This document shows, piece by piece, positions 53,327-62,234 of a DNA stretch of 64,000 nt (its first letter is position 1; every line of letters begins with the position of its first letter). Under the pieces are notes generated by a model. It searched no databases and was not told where the DNA came from. It saw only the letters and a program-made list of their open reading frames with translations. The stretch is from positions 124,001-188,000 of the forward strand of contig JAEZKQ010000024.1 of the NCBI GenBank assembly GCA_023436115.1, written 5' to 3'. The translations under genes and the position numbers were made by a program. The stretch comes from Bacillota bacterium. GTDB taxonomy: Bacteria > Bacillota > Clostridia > Christensenellales > SZUA-584.

Positions 53327-55954
53327 ATGCAAAACAATATGCCCCACAGCTTAAATACAGAGCAGGTCTATGATGCATTTTCTACGAATCCTGATGGCTT
53401 ACATCCAGATGAAGCTGCGCAAAGACTCGTCACTCATGGCGAAAACGTGTTGAAAGAGGGCAGTCACAGAACACTGGCCGCCATCATTTTCAGTCAGTTT
53501 AAGAATCTGATGATCTTAGTCCTGTTGGCAGCAGCTATCGTCAGCGGTTTGCTTGGAGAAATAGCCGATTCCGTCATTATATTCGCCGTCATCATTTTAA
53601 ATGCTTTGATGGGAACCATACAGGAAGCCCGTGCAGAAGCGGCACTGGATGCGCTCAAGAAGATGGCAGCCCCGAATGCTGACGTGATTCGCGGCGGCAC
53701 AGCGCTGACTGTTAAAGCAAGCGAGCTGGTGCCTGGCGATATCGTGCTGCTGGAAGCGGGCGATCAGATCCCTGCCGATTTAAGGCTTGTGGAAACGGCA
53801 TCACTGAAGATCGAAGAGGCTGCCCTCACCGGAGAATCGGTGCCTGTTGAGAAGAGTTCAGACACTGTACTGCCATCTGATACACCGCTTGCGGAACGTA
53901 TCAACATGGCCTTTTCAGGTACAAGTGTCACATACGGGCGCGGAACGGGCATTGTTTGTTTAACGGGAATGCAAACGGAAATAGGTAAAATTGCGGGTGC
54001 CTTGAATGCATCAACGAAGAGCGAAACACCGCTCCAGCGCCGCCTGAATTCGCTTTCAAAAGTTTTATCTTTCGCCGTGCTGGGCGTGGCAGCCGTCATC
54101 TTTGTGATTGGGCTTCTCACGGGGCGCGAGGTTTTTGATATGTTCCTCGTAGCCGTCAGTCTTGCCGTAGCCGCCATACCCGAAGGTCTTGCCACCGTTG
54201 TCACGCTGCAGCTCACCATGGGCGTTCAAAAGATGTCTAAAAACGGCGCCATTGTCCGTAAGCTGCCCGCTGTGGAAACGCTCGGATGCACAAGTGTCAT
54301 CTGTTCCGACAAAACCGGCACACTCACACAGAATAAAATGACGGTTCAGAAGGTTTATTATAATAATGAAGAGTATGATGCCGACACAGTCAAAAGCGCC
54401 ACCGAGCTAGATTTGCTCGATAAAGCTTTTATACTCTGTAACGATACAAAAGAGACTGAAGGCAATTTAATCGGGGATCCGACCGAAACAGCGCTTTATG
54501 CATTTTCGTCCAACCGCCAAAAGCCTTCCGATCTAAAAAACACATTGCCGCGCATCTATGAAGTACCCTTTGATTCCGAACGCAAGCTGATGAGCACCGT
54601 TAATAGTACATCGTCTCCTGTGCTCTTCGTCAAGGGGGCTCCCGATGAACTGCTGGCGCGCTGCAGCTTTATTCATCTTAACGGCAATGTCGTTGCTCTC
54701 ACGGATCAATTACGGCAGCAAGTGCTTGATATGAACGCACATTTGGCACAAAGCGCACTGCGCGTATTGGCTGCCGCGATGAAACCGCTTTCGTCTTTGC
54801 CGCAATCACCCGAAGGGTTGGAAAGCGAGCTCGTCTTTATCGGTCTCGCAGGCATGATAGACCCGCCTCGTGATGAAGCCAAAGTGGCCGTCAGCATATG
54901 CCGGCAGGCCGGCATTACGCCCGTCATGATTACGGGAGACCACAAGATCACTGCCGTCGCCATCGCACAGAAGCTCGGCATACTCGGCGAAAACGGTAAA
55001 GCCGTTACTGGCAGAGAACTGGATACAATGGATGACGACGCGTTAAATCGCGATATTAAGAACATTCATGTCTATGCGCGCGTAGCTCCTGAGCACAAAG
55101 TCCGCATTGTAAAAGCGTTTCGCGCGCAGAACAATGTCGTCGCCATGACGGGAGACGGCGTGAACGATGCACCTGCCCTTAAAACAGCGGATATCGGTGT
55201 GGGCATGGGCATTACGGGTACCGAGGTTTCAAAAAACGCATCGGATATGGTACTCACGGATGACAACTTTGCCACCATCGTCAAAGCCGTTAAAGAAGGG
55301 CGGCGCATATACCGCAACATCAAAAAAGCGGTGCAATTCCTGCTATCCGCCAACCTGTCGGAGGTCGTGACACTTTTTGTAAGCACAATGTTGGGGCTCG
55401 TTGTTTTGCATCCCGTACAAATACTTTGGGTGAACCTTGTGACAGACACCTTCCCGGCGCTGGCTATCGGCATGGAAACCGCGCCGGCGGATATTATGCA
55501 TAGAAAACCGCGCGATGCCAAGCAAAGCTTCTTTGCGGGAGGTATGGCTGTCAATCTTGTGTTCTATGGTGTCATCATGGGCGCACTGACGCTTGGTGCC
55601 TATTTCACAGGTGCTGCACTCTATGGCAATACGCTTGTCGGCAGCACTATGGCTTTTCTGACATTAGGCCTTGTTCAATTATGTCATGTGTTCAACATCC
55701 GCTCATCCAATCGTTCTATCGTGAGCGGTTTCTTTACTAACAAATGGATACATCTGTCGTTCATCTTTTCCGCTCTGCTGCAAACAGCCGTTGTCTGGTT
55801 TAGTCCGATTAACGCGTTCTTCAAGGTCACAGCGCTGTCTGCAGAACAGTGGCTGTACACGGCACTGTTTTCCATCGCAATCATCCCGATAAGTGAACTT
55901 GTCAAGGCAGTCAAAAGACTGTCGGCACGAAAAGGACATCCTGAAACGAAGTAA
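53327..55954 (+). CDS. P2-type cation-transporting ATPase (Ca2+ type)
   Basis: An 875-residue P-type ATPase. The N-terminal cation-ATPase domain is followed by the actuator domain (ALTGESVPVEK), the helix 4 PEGL motif in VAAIPEGLATVV, the phosphorylation site ICSDKTGTLTQNKM, and MTGDGVNDAPALK. Helix 6 NLVTDTFPALAIGME supplies the Asn/Asp of a Ca2+ site. Together with the length this points to a SERCA-like Ca2+ exporter. The exact ion is inferred. The PHP phosphatase gene starts 35 bases later. Confidence 0.93.
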   Translation: MQNNMPHSLNTEQVYDAFSTNPDGLHPDEAAQRLVTHGENVLKEGSHRTLAAIIFSQFKNLMILVLLAAAIVSGLLGEIADSVIIFAVIILNALMGTIQEARAEAALDALKKMAAPNADVIRGGTALTVKASELVPGDIVLLEAGDQIPADLRLVETASLKIEEAALTGESVPVEKSSDTVLPSDTPLAERINMAFSGTSVTYGRGTGIVCLTGMQTEIGKIAGALNASTKSETPLQRRLNSLSKVLSFAVLGVAAVIFVIGLLTGREVFDMFLVAVSLAVAAIPEGLATVVTLQLTMGVQKMSKNGAIVRKLPAVETLGCTSVICSDKTGTLTQNKMTVQKVYYNNEEYDADTVKSATELDLLDKAFILCNDTKETEGNLIGDPTETALYAFSSNRQKPSDLKNTLPRIYEVPFDSERKLMSTVNSTSSPVLFVKGAPDELLARCSFIHLNGNVVALTDQLRQQVLDMNAHLAQSALRVLAAAMKPLSSLPQSPEGLESELVFIGLAGMIDPPRDEAKVAVSICRQAGITPVMITGDHKITAVAIAQKLGILGENGKAVTGRELDTMDDDALNRDIKNIHVYARVAPEHKVRIVKAFRAQNNVVAMTGDGVNDAPALKTADIGVGMGITGTEVSKNASDMVLTDDNFATIVKAVKEGRRIYRNIKKAVQFLLSANLSEVVTLFVSTMLGLVVLHPVQILWVNLVTDTFPALAIGMETAPADIMHRKPRDAKQSFFAGGMAVNLVFYGVIMGALTLGAYFTGAALYGNTLVGSTMAFLTLGLVQLCHVFNIRSSNRSIVSGFFTNKWIHLSFIFSALLQTAVVWFSPINAFFKVTALSAEQWLYTALFSIAIIPISELVKAVKRLSARKGHPETK

Positions 55955-55989
55955 GCTTATGATACCGCCAGTTGGCAATGGAGAGAATA

Positions 55990-56775
55990 ATGATTGATTA
56001 CCATATCCACACGAATATATCGGCTGACTGTGATGTGCCCATGGCACGTATGGTTAAAGCCGCTCACGATGCGGGGCTTAAAGAAATTTGCATCACAGAG
56101 CACATTGACCTGAATATATCGGAGGGTCCCCCCTTTCTTGTCGATTTTGACGCATATAACGCTGCGTTCGAGGCGGTAAAGAGCGCATATCCTGATATGA
56201 CAATCCGGCAGGGCATTGAGGCAGGACTGGATATCGGCATGAATGACCGGATGTCTGAATTGCTCGCATCGCAGCCGCTGGATTATGTGATCGGTTCACA
56301 GCATGTGGTTTTTGGTTTTGACCCTTTCTTTGAAGAGGTCTGGTCTCGGTATACTCAAAAAGAGCTTTTCGAAGAGTACTTGCGTGCTTCAAACGAAACG
56401 GCAGCCTTTTGTGATTATGACGTGATGGGACATATCGGCTATATCTCAAAATTCTGCCCTCACGAAGATAAACTGCTGCGATATTCGGATTATACCGATA
56501 TGATTGATACGTTGCTGAAAACGCTGATCGATAAGGGAAAAGGCCTTGAAGTCAATACCAACGGTCTTTATATGACACCTTCCACAATGCCCGAAACAGC
56601 CATAATTCGGCGTTATTTAGAGCTAGGCGGAGAAATATTGACGGTGGGCTCGGATGCCCATTATGAAAGTGTGGTGGGACATGCCGTGGATGAAACGCTG
56701 CAGATGCTCAAATCCATCGGATTTAAATATGTGTGTGCTTTCAACAAACGCGTTCCGCTTTTTTTACCTATTTAA
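55990..56775 (+). CDS. PHP-family histidinol-phosphatase-like protein
   Basis: A 261-residue PHP-domain protein. MIDYHIHTNIS at the N-terminus gives the first His pair, EICITEHID the next ligands, a central VIGSQHVVF, then VMGHIGYI and a C-terminal TVGSDAHYESVVG. These match the HisK/HisJ metal-dependent phosphatases for L-histidinol phosphate, but with no other his gene in view the substrate could be another phosphate ester. ATG 55990 has GGAGAG upstream; in-frame TTG and ATG codons slightly earlier are less likely. Confidence 0.85.
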   Translation: MIDYHIHTNISADCDVPMARMVKAAHDAGLKEICITEHIDLNISEGPPFLVDFDAYNAAFEAVKSAYPDMTIRQGIEAGLDIGMNDRMSELLASQPLDYVIGSQHVVFGFDPFFEEVWSRYTQKELFEEYLRASNETAAFCDYDVMGHIGYISKFCPHEDKLLRYSDYTDMIDTLLKTLIDKGKGLEVNTNGLYMTPSTMPETAIIRRYLELGGEILTVGSDAHYESVVGHAVDETLQMLKSIGFKYVCAFNKRVPLFLPI

Positions 56776-56817
56776 TAATTAGATTTAAAACTATTTTTAG
56801 CTAGCTTTTGAATTTGA

Positions 56818-56845
56818 TTGACAGCAATCGTTTGTGTGCTATAAT
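56818..56845 (+). promoter_or_regulatory. Sigma-A promoter of the ktrB-ktrA operon
   Basis: A perfect TTGACA (56818-56823), a 16-base spacer and a perfect TATAAT (56840-56845), 22 bases before the start codon. Confidence 0.85.
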
Positions 56846-56866
56846 GAGCGCTGATAAAGGTGGAAA

Positions 56867-58249
56867 ATGTTTATGCATTGGCTTCATAAAATAAAACTGC
56901 AACCGGCGCAAATTATCATTCTTGGCTTTCTTTTACTCATATTTATAGGCGCTGTTTTACTCTCTCTGCCCGTTGCAAATCGTTCGGGAAAGCCGCTTCC
57001 TTTTTTGGATGCGTTTTTTACTTCCACTTCCGCCGTCTGCGTTACCGGTCTAATCGTTGTTGATACGGGCTTACACTTCTCCTTGTTTGGCCAAATCGTG
57101 ATCATTCTGCTGATACAAGCCGGCGGCCTTGGTGTGATGACCGTTATGTCTTTTGCTTTTTTATTGATCCGCAAGCGCATTACATTAAGTGAGCGGATGA
57201 TATTAAAGGAAGCATTAAACGAGTTCGACTTATCAGGACTCGTCAAGATTATTATCAAAATATTAAAGGTTACATTTGCGGCGGAATTGCTGGGTTCGTT
57301 ATTGCTTGCCACGCGTTTTGTACCGATGTTTGGCCTTAAGGGCGTTTATTATAGCGTTTTTCATTCTGTTTCTGCTTTCTGTAACGCTGGCTTTGATGTT
57401 TTTGGCCCTATCGGCGGTAAGTTTAAGAGTCTTGAGATGTTCGCGAATGATCCGCTTGTCATACTCACGCTGGGTTTCTTGATTATTTCCGGCGGTCTTG
57501 GGTTTGTTGTAATCAGCCATATATGCAGCCCCGCACGCATACGCCAGCGGCAGCCACTGTCGCGTTATGCAAAACTGGTGCTGATCACTACCGCGTCGCT
57601 TCTCATCGTGGGTACACTGGCTGTTTTTTTGCTTGAACGCCGTAATCCGGATACTATTGGGAGCATGAGCTTTGGCAGCCAAATACTTAACAGCTTTTTC
57701 GAATCAGTGACACCGCGTACAGCAGGATATGCCTCGTTCAATCAAGGCGGCTTACTGCCTGCAACAAAATACCTTGTCATCATACTCATGTTTATCGGCG
57801 CATCCCCAGCAGGTACGGGCGGGGGTATCAAAACCACAACATTTGCTATTCTATCAATCTTTACATTCTCCAGTGTTATGGGTAAACGCGATGTGGAAAT
57901 AATGGAAAGACGTATTGCTATGGATGCGGTGCAGCGGGCATTGACAATCACGCTGCTTTCCCTCTTTTTTGTCATTGCCGCCAGTTTTGCTATGATCAGC
58001 ATTGAAGGCCCCCGAGGCGGGATGTTTACATCGGAAAATATCATATACGAAGTTGTCTCCGCTTTTGGAACGGTTGGGCTGACAACCGGCATCACACCGT
58101 TTTTGAGCGGCGCGAGCAAAATTATTTTAATTATTGGTATGTATGTGGGACGAGTCGGGCTGATGACTCTTGTCATCGCGCTTGCTATCCGTTCACGTAA
58201 GGATAATGCGAATATTCGGTATCCCGAAGAAAGGTTTATGGTGGGATAA
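56867..58249 (+). CDS. ktrB: KtrB/TrkH-family potassium uptake channel subunit
   Basis: A 460-residue membrane protein with the four membrane-pore-membrane repeats of the SKT family. Filter-like segments are TSTSAVCVTGL, HSVSAFCNAGFDVFG, SVTPRTAGYASF and SAFGTVGLTTG, each with its conserved glycine, which supports K+ (often Na+-dependent) transport. Length fits KtrB. ATG 56867 lies a few bases after AAGGTGG; a second ATG two codons later is possible. ktrA starts directly after its stop, so the two are coupled. Confidence 0.94.
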   Translation: MFMHWLHKIKLQPAQIIILGFLLLIFIGAVLLSLPVANRSGKPLPFLDAFFTSTSAVCVTGLIVVDTGLHFSLFGQIVIILLIQAGGLGVMTVMSFAFLLIRKRITLSERMILKEALNEFDLSGLVKIIIKILKVTFAAELLGSLLLATRFVPMFGLKGVYYSVFHSVSAFCNAGFDVFGPIGGKFKSLEMFANDPLVILTLGFLIISGGLGFVVISHICSPARIRQRQPLSRYAKLVLITTASLLIVGTLAVFLLERRNPDTIGSMSFGSQILNSFFESVTPRTAGYASFNQGGLLPATKYLVIILMFIGASPAGTGGGIKTTTFAILSIFTFSSVMGKRDVEIMERRIAMDAVQRALTITLLSLFFVIAASFAMISIEGPRGGMFTSENIIYEVVSAFGTVGLTTGITPFLSGASKIILIIGMYVGRVGLMTLVIALAIRSRKDNANIRYPEERFMVG

Positions 58250-58906
58250 ATGTCTAAGAAACAGTTTATTGTCATCGGCATGGGCCGTTTTGGCACAAGC
58301 ATCGCGAAAACTTTAGCCAGCCTCGGCAAAGATGTTCTCGCAGTGGACAATGATATCGATTTAATCAATAGTGTCGCGCCGTTTGTCACTCATGCCATAC
58401 AGGCAGATGCGACTGATGAAAAATCTTTAATTGCACTCGGTATAAAGAATTTTGATGTGGCTGTTGTCACGATGGGTGATAACATGCAGGCCAGTATTCT
58501 GATTACAATGATGTGCAAAGAGATGGGTGTTAAATATGTTTTAGCCAAGGCGCAAAACGAGCTTCACGGAAAAGTTCTGCTTAGAACAGGCGCTGACAGA
58601 GTTGTCTTTCCCGAGCGTGATATGGGTATAAGAATGGCACATAACCTCGCGGATTCGAGCATACTGGATTATATTGAGATCACCGGCGATCTTAGAATTA
58701 TGAACATTTCTGCTGACGAGTCATGGGTTGGCAAGGACTTAATCAGCTTGAATTTCCGTCAAAAATATGGCGTTAATGTCATCGCAATCAAAAAAGAAAA
58801 CAGGCTTATCACATCACCCCATGGTGCCGACATCATTGATGAAGGTGATACCCTTGTCGTTTCGGGCGATAAAGAAAGCATCGATAAACTGGAAGCTGGA
58901 TATTGA
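58250..58906 (+). CDS. ktrA: KtrA/TrkA regulatory subunit of potassium uptake
   Basis: A 218-residue peripheral protein. The RCK-N Rossmann domain begins FIVIGMGRFGTSIAKTLASLG and has an acidic VDND after the second strand; the RCK-C domain starts near residue 140. An octameric ring of KtrA gates KtrB, opening with ATP and closing with ADP; in Firmicutes the C-terminal domain may bind cyclic di-AMP. The ATG follows the ktrB stop with no gap. Confidence 0.94.
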   Translation: MSKKQFIVIGMGRFGTSIAKTLASLGKDVLAVDNDIDLINSVAPFVTHAIQADATDEKSLIALGIKNFDVAVVTMGDNMQASILITMMCKEMGVKYVLAKAQNELHGKVLLRTGADRVVFPERDMGIRMAHNLADSSILDYIEITGDLRIMNISADESWVGKDLISLNFRQKYGVNVIAIKKENRLITSPHGADIIDEGDTLVVSGDKESIDKLEAGY

Positions 58907-58926
58907 TCTTATTTTTAAAGCAAACA

Positions 58927-58957
58927 GCGCGGTATTTTTGTACCGCGCCGCTGCTTT
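58927..58957 (+). terminator. Intrinsic terminator of the ktr operon
   Basis: GCGCGGTA (58927-58934) pairs with TACCGCGC (58941-58948), followed by CGCTGCTTTTGTTT. Confidence 0.75.
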
Positions 58958-59009
58958 TGTTTAAGTAAAACGCATTTTCCCCGCTACTCATTTTCGTGTA
59001 TCCATTAAA

Positions 59010-59159
59010 TCAGGGTCTTGCGGAAATCCCGCGTACGGACTCTGGCAAATACGGACAACCGGTTCCGTCGCCACCAAGCGCAACGAATCGACCCTCGCAC
59101 ATGTTACTGTGCCGTTCACTGTTCATCCAATTCACTTTACCGTCAGCATTATACTCCAA
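59010..59159 (-). CDS. Possible small Cys-containing ORF, or remnant of a gene
   Basis: A 49-residue reverse frame from TTG 59159 reads like a real folded piece: EYNADGKVNWM, then CEGRFVALGGDGTGCPYLPE and a SARP end. It has two Cys and a Gly-rich turn, and its composition differs from the shadow frames nearby. Only GAGG, two bases before the TTG, could serve as ribosome binding site, and a stop lies four codons upstream. It may be a small protein on its own or the tail of a decayed gene. I do not recognise the family. Confidence 0.3.
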   Translation of the reverse strand: MEYNADGKVNWMNSERHSNMCEGRFVALGGDGTGCPYLPESVRGISARP

Positions 59160-59331
59160 TGCCTCATCGGCTTAGCTTCAAGTATTCACATTTTACACAC
59201 GTCATAAGCTCCGGCTGCGCGGTTCAAATTTTGTTTTACGCATTTATTTTGAGTATTTAGCGTATTTTTATGAAGTGTATTATTTTCCATTTCGCTTATG
59301 CATAACTATGTATAGGGGTGATTAAGACTAA

Positions 59332-59431
59332 TTGCAACTTTACTTCTTGGCAATTTCACAACATGTGCATTTTCAAATGCAGACTCATCTTTTTATTGCC
59401 TAATTGCAATTCATATATTAAAAAGTTGCAA
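59332..59431 (+). promoter_or_regulatory. Three TTGCAA sites upstream of the glutamate synthase operon
   Basis: TTGCAA occurs at 59332-59337, 59404-59409 (inside the perfect palindrome AATTGCAATT) and 59426-59431. The centres are 72 and 22 bases apart, close to whole helical turns. The last ends 18 bases before the -35 box, a position suited to an activator. The protein that would bind is unknown. Confidence 0.45.
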
Positions 59432-59449
59432 TTTTGCACCTGTTACGTA

Positions 59450-59478
59450 TTGATTTTATCTATAGCAGATAGTATAAT
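59450..59478 (+). promoter_or_regulatory. Sigma-A promoter of the glutamate synthase operon
   Basis: TTGATT (59450-59455), a 17-base spacer and a perfect TATAAT (59473-59478). Transcription would begin near 59485, giving a leader of about 150 bases. Confidence 0.75.
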
Positions 59479-59540
59479 GATACAGCCAGCTAATGGAATA
59501 AAAAGTATTTTATATTGCGGCAACAACGCGGCAGTTTATA

Positions 59541-59619
59541 TAGGATCTTGGTTCATAGAGTTGGCATCTAATTTCGCAGATGCTTTTTATTTGTCGAAAA
59601 ATACATCTGCAGGATCCTA
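59541..59619 (+). promoter_or_regulatory. Leader with competing terminator and antiterminator hairpins
   Basis: GCATCT (59564-59569) and AGATGC (59578-59583) form a hairpin followed by TTTTTATTT, an intrinsic terminator. The descending arm, as GCAGATG (59576-59582), can instead pair with CATCTGC (59604-59610), which would undo the terminator. An outer inverted repeat, TAGGATC (59541-59547) with GATCCTA (59613-59619), encloses both and ends one base before the GGGGGAG ribosome binding site. No known riboswitch or T-box motif is seen. Confidence 0.55.
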
Positions 59620-59632
59620 AGGGGGAGTATCA

Positions 59633-60718
59633 ATGATGAGAGAGGGGCAAGTTAGAATACCGTCCGGCTGTGCCATAAGCGGTATGATAAACCGGAAAGG
59701 TGAGCGGTTTTCCGGAGAAACCATTATTAAGTCGATAGAGCTGATGCACGACAGAAGCAATGGGCTTGGCGGCGGATTTGCGGGATACGGTATTTATCCG
59801 GACTATGCCGATATTGTCGCGCTGCATATGTTTTATGATGATCTTGCCGCAAAAACGGCAACAGATGAATATATTGAGCGTCTGTTTGAAGTGGAAAAGG
59901 CCGAAGTCATTCCCACAAGAAAAAGCAAAGAGATTCCATGCAGCCCAATGATTTGGCGTTATTTTGTGTATCCCAGACGACAACGGCTCTTAAAATCCGG
60001 CCTCGACGAGCAAGAATTCGTGGCTCAATTTGTGTTTAAAGTCAACGAGGAATTTAAGGGCGCTTATGTTTTTTCTTCAGGGAAAAATATGGGCGCTTTT
60101 AAAGGTGTGGGTTTTCCGGAGGATATCGGTCGCTTTTTTAAGTTAGAAACATATGATGCGTATATGTGGACAGCACACGGACGTTTTCCCACAAACACAC
60201 CCGGCTGGTGGGGCGGCGCACATCCTTTTACGCTGCTCAATTGGTCAATCGTGCATAACGGTGAAATATCCTCATATGATGCCAACAGGCGTTTTGTAGA
60301 GATGTTCGGCTACAAATGCACACTGATGACGGACACCGAGGTCATCACATATCTTTTTGATCTGCTGATACGCAAACACGGCATACCTCTTAAAGAAACA
60401 GTGGGCATTGTGGCTGCGCCTTTCTGGCGAGAGATCGAGCTAATGGATGAAGAGACAAGGCGGAAATACGAAGCGATACGCAGTGTTTATGGTTCGGCTC
60501 TGATCAACGGACCGTTTTCAATCATATTAGGTTTTGACGGCGGCATGATGGCGCTAAACGACCGTATCAAGTTAAGATCTCTCGTAGCTGCGGAAAAAGG
60601 CGATATGCTATATGTCGCCAGTGAGGAAGCTGCGATACGTATTATCTGCGAATCGCCTGACAGGGTATGGTCTCCCGCGGGCGGAGAGCCAATTATAGGA
60701 CTGGTGGAGGGTAAATAA
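59633..60718 (+). CDS. Glutamate synthase amidotransferase subunit (class II GATase domain)
   Basis: A 361-residue protein corresponding to domain 1 of glutamate synthase, which releases ammonia from glutamine. The class II catalytic cysteine must end up N-terminal; here it is Cys13 in RIPSGCAISGMI, implying removal of a 12-residue leader as in other split glutamate synthases. HDRSNGLGGGFAGYGIYP, AHGRFPTNTPGWWGGAHPF and WSIVHNGEISSY (in pieces) are the expected glutamine-site motifs. GGGGGAG lies five bases before ATG 59633. It abuts the FMN subunit gene with a 1-base overlap. Confidence 0.9.
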   Translation: MMREGQVRIPSGCAISGMINRKGERFSGETIIKSIELMHDRSNGLGGGFAGYGIYPDYADIVALHMFYDDLAAKTATDEYIERLFEVEKAEVIPTRKSKEIPCSPMIWRYFVYPRRQRLLKSGLDEQEFVAQFVFKVNEEFKGAYVFSSGKNMGAFKGVGFPEDIGRFFKLETYDAYMWTAHGRFPTNTPGWWGGAHPFTLLNWSIVHNGEISSYDANRRFVEMFGYKCTLMTDTEVITYLFDLLIRKHGIPLKETVGIVAAPFWREIELMDEETRRKYEAIRSVYGSALINGPFSIILGFDGGMMALNDRIKLRSLVAAEKGDMLYVASEEAAIRIICESPDRVWSPAGGEPIIGLVEGK

Positions 60719-62223
60719 TGAGCTTACAACTGGACTGGCCAGATTATCTGGTCGAACGAGATGAAAATAGATGCATACAATGCGAGGTTTGTGCGAAGCA
60801 ATGTGCCAACGAGGTGCACAAGCTTGATCCCGACACGGGCAAAATGGTTGCTGACGAAAGCAAGTGCGTGAATTGCCACCGTTGTGTTGCACTATGCCCC
60901 ACGCGCGCGCTTAAGATACGCGTTAACGACTTGGATTTCAAACCTAACGCAAACTGGACCAGCGGCACCATAAAAGAAATATATAAGCAGGCGGCTACCG
61001 GCTCTGTGCTGCTTTCAGGCATGGGCAATCCCAAACCCTACCCGATCTACTGGGATAAAATGCTCATCAACGCGTCGCAGGTAACGAACCCGTCGATCGA
61101 TCCGCTGCGCGAACCCATGGAAACGGGCGTGATGCTGGGCCGCAAACCCGCCAAGCTGGAGTTTGGCAAAAATGGCAAGCTGCAAACAAAAATGCCGCCG
61201 CATGTTAAGCTGTCTATACCTGTGATGTTTTCCGCAATGTCGTTCGGTTCGATTTCGAGGAACGCGCACGAGGCGCTTGCACGCGCCGCAACGGAGCTTG
61301 GTATATTGTATAATACAGGCGAAGGCGGGCTCTCAAAGGAATTCTACAAATATGGCCCCAACACGATCGTTCAGGTGGCTTCGGGACGTTTCGGTGTTCA
61401 CGCCGATTACCTTAATGCGGGTGCTATGCTCGAAATCAAAATCGGCCAGGGCGCAAAGCCGGGTATCGGCGGCCATTTGCCCGGAGAAAAGGTAGGCGAA
61501 CAGGTCTCGATGGCCCGTATGATTCCGCAGGGCAGCGACGCGATTTCTCCCGCACCTCACCATGATATTTACTCAATCGAAGACTTGCGTCAGTTGATTT
61601 ACTCGCTCAAAGAGGCGACCAACTATACAAAGCCGGTATCCGTCAAAATCGCAGCGGTTCACAATGCCCCCGCTATCGCGTCGGGTATTGCCAGAGCCGG
61701 AGCGGACGTGATCACCATCGACGGCTACCGCGGCGGCACAGGCGCTGCGCCGCAGCGGGTACGCGACAACGTGGGTATTCCGATCGAGCTGGCGCTGGCA
61801 TCTGTCGACCAGCGGCTAAGAGAAGAGAGCATCCGTCACGAGGTCTCGCTTGTTGTCGCGGGCAGCGTGCGCAATAGTGCCGATATCGTCAAAGCCATTG
61901 CGTTGGGGGCGGACGCTTGTTATATCGGATCTTCAGCTCTGATCGCTATCGGCTGCCATATGTGCCAGTCCTGCTATACAGGCAAATGCAACTGGGGTAT
62001 TGCTACACAGCGCGAGGATCTCGTCAAGCGGCTCAACCCTGATATCGCGGCGGAGCGGCTTGTGAACCTTGTCAACGCGTGGCGGCACGAAATCGAAGAA
62101 ATGCTAGGCGGCATGGGTATCAACGCGATTGAAAGCTTGCGCGGCAACCGGCTGATGCTGCGCGGAATCGGCCTGAATCAAAAAGAGCTTGATGTGCTGG
62201 GCATCATGCACGCCGGAGAATAA
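60718..62223 (+). CDS. Glutamate synthase FMN subunit with N-terminal ferredoxin domain
   Basis: A 501-residue central subunit that joins ammonia to 2-oxoglutarate. Residues 15-70 contain two 4Fe-4S motifs (CIQCEVCAKQC and CVNCHRCVALCP). The rest is the FMN-binding barrel: SAMSFGSISRNAHEALARAA, GEGGLSKEF, KPGIGGHLPGEKV, then KIAAVHNAPAIASGIARAGADVITIDGYRGGTGAAP (in pieces). The cluster cysteines appear in GCHMCQSCYTGKCNWG. This is the archaeal or clostridial stand-alone form. It uses reduced ferredoxin-like centres supplied by the next subunits. Confidence 0.93.
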   Translation: MSLQLDWPDYLVERDENRCIQCEVCAKQCANEVHKLDPDTGKMVADESKCVNCHRCVALCPTRALKIRVNDLDFKPNANWTSGTIKEIYKQAATGSVLLSGMGNPKPYPIYWDKMLINASQVTNPSIDPLREPMETGVMLGRKPAKLEFGKNGKLQTKMPPHVKLSIPVMFSAMSFGSISRNAHEALARAATELGILYNTGEGGLSKEFYKYGPNTIVQVASGRFGVHADYLNAGAMLEIKIGQGAKPGIGGHLPGEKVGEQVSMARMIPQGSDAISPAPHHDIYSIEDLRQLIYSLKEATNYTKPVSVKIAAVHNAPAIASGIARAGADVITIDGYRGGTGAAPQRVRDNVGIPIELALASVDQRLREESIRHEVSLVVAGSVRNSADIVKAIALGADACYIGSSALIAIGCHMCQSCYTGKCNWGIATQREDLVKRLNPDIAAERLVNLVNAWRHEIEEMLGGMGINAIESLRGNRLMLRGIGLNQKELDVLGIMHAGE

Positions 62224-62234
62224 CGGGGGGTTAT

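Noticed and set aside
53111..53347. 78-residue reverse frame upstream of the Ca2+ ATPase gene, possibly a transposase remnant.
   Set aside because: No ribosome binding site, it overlaps the start of the ATPase gene, and no motif could be assigned.
59318..59620. 100-residue forward frame spanning the glutamate synthase control region.
   Set aside because: It crosses the promoter and both leader hairpins and has no ribosome binding site; the final part looks protein-like by chance only.
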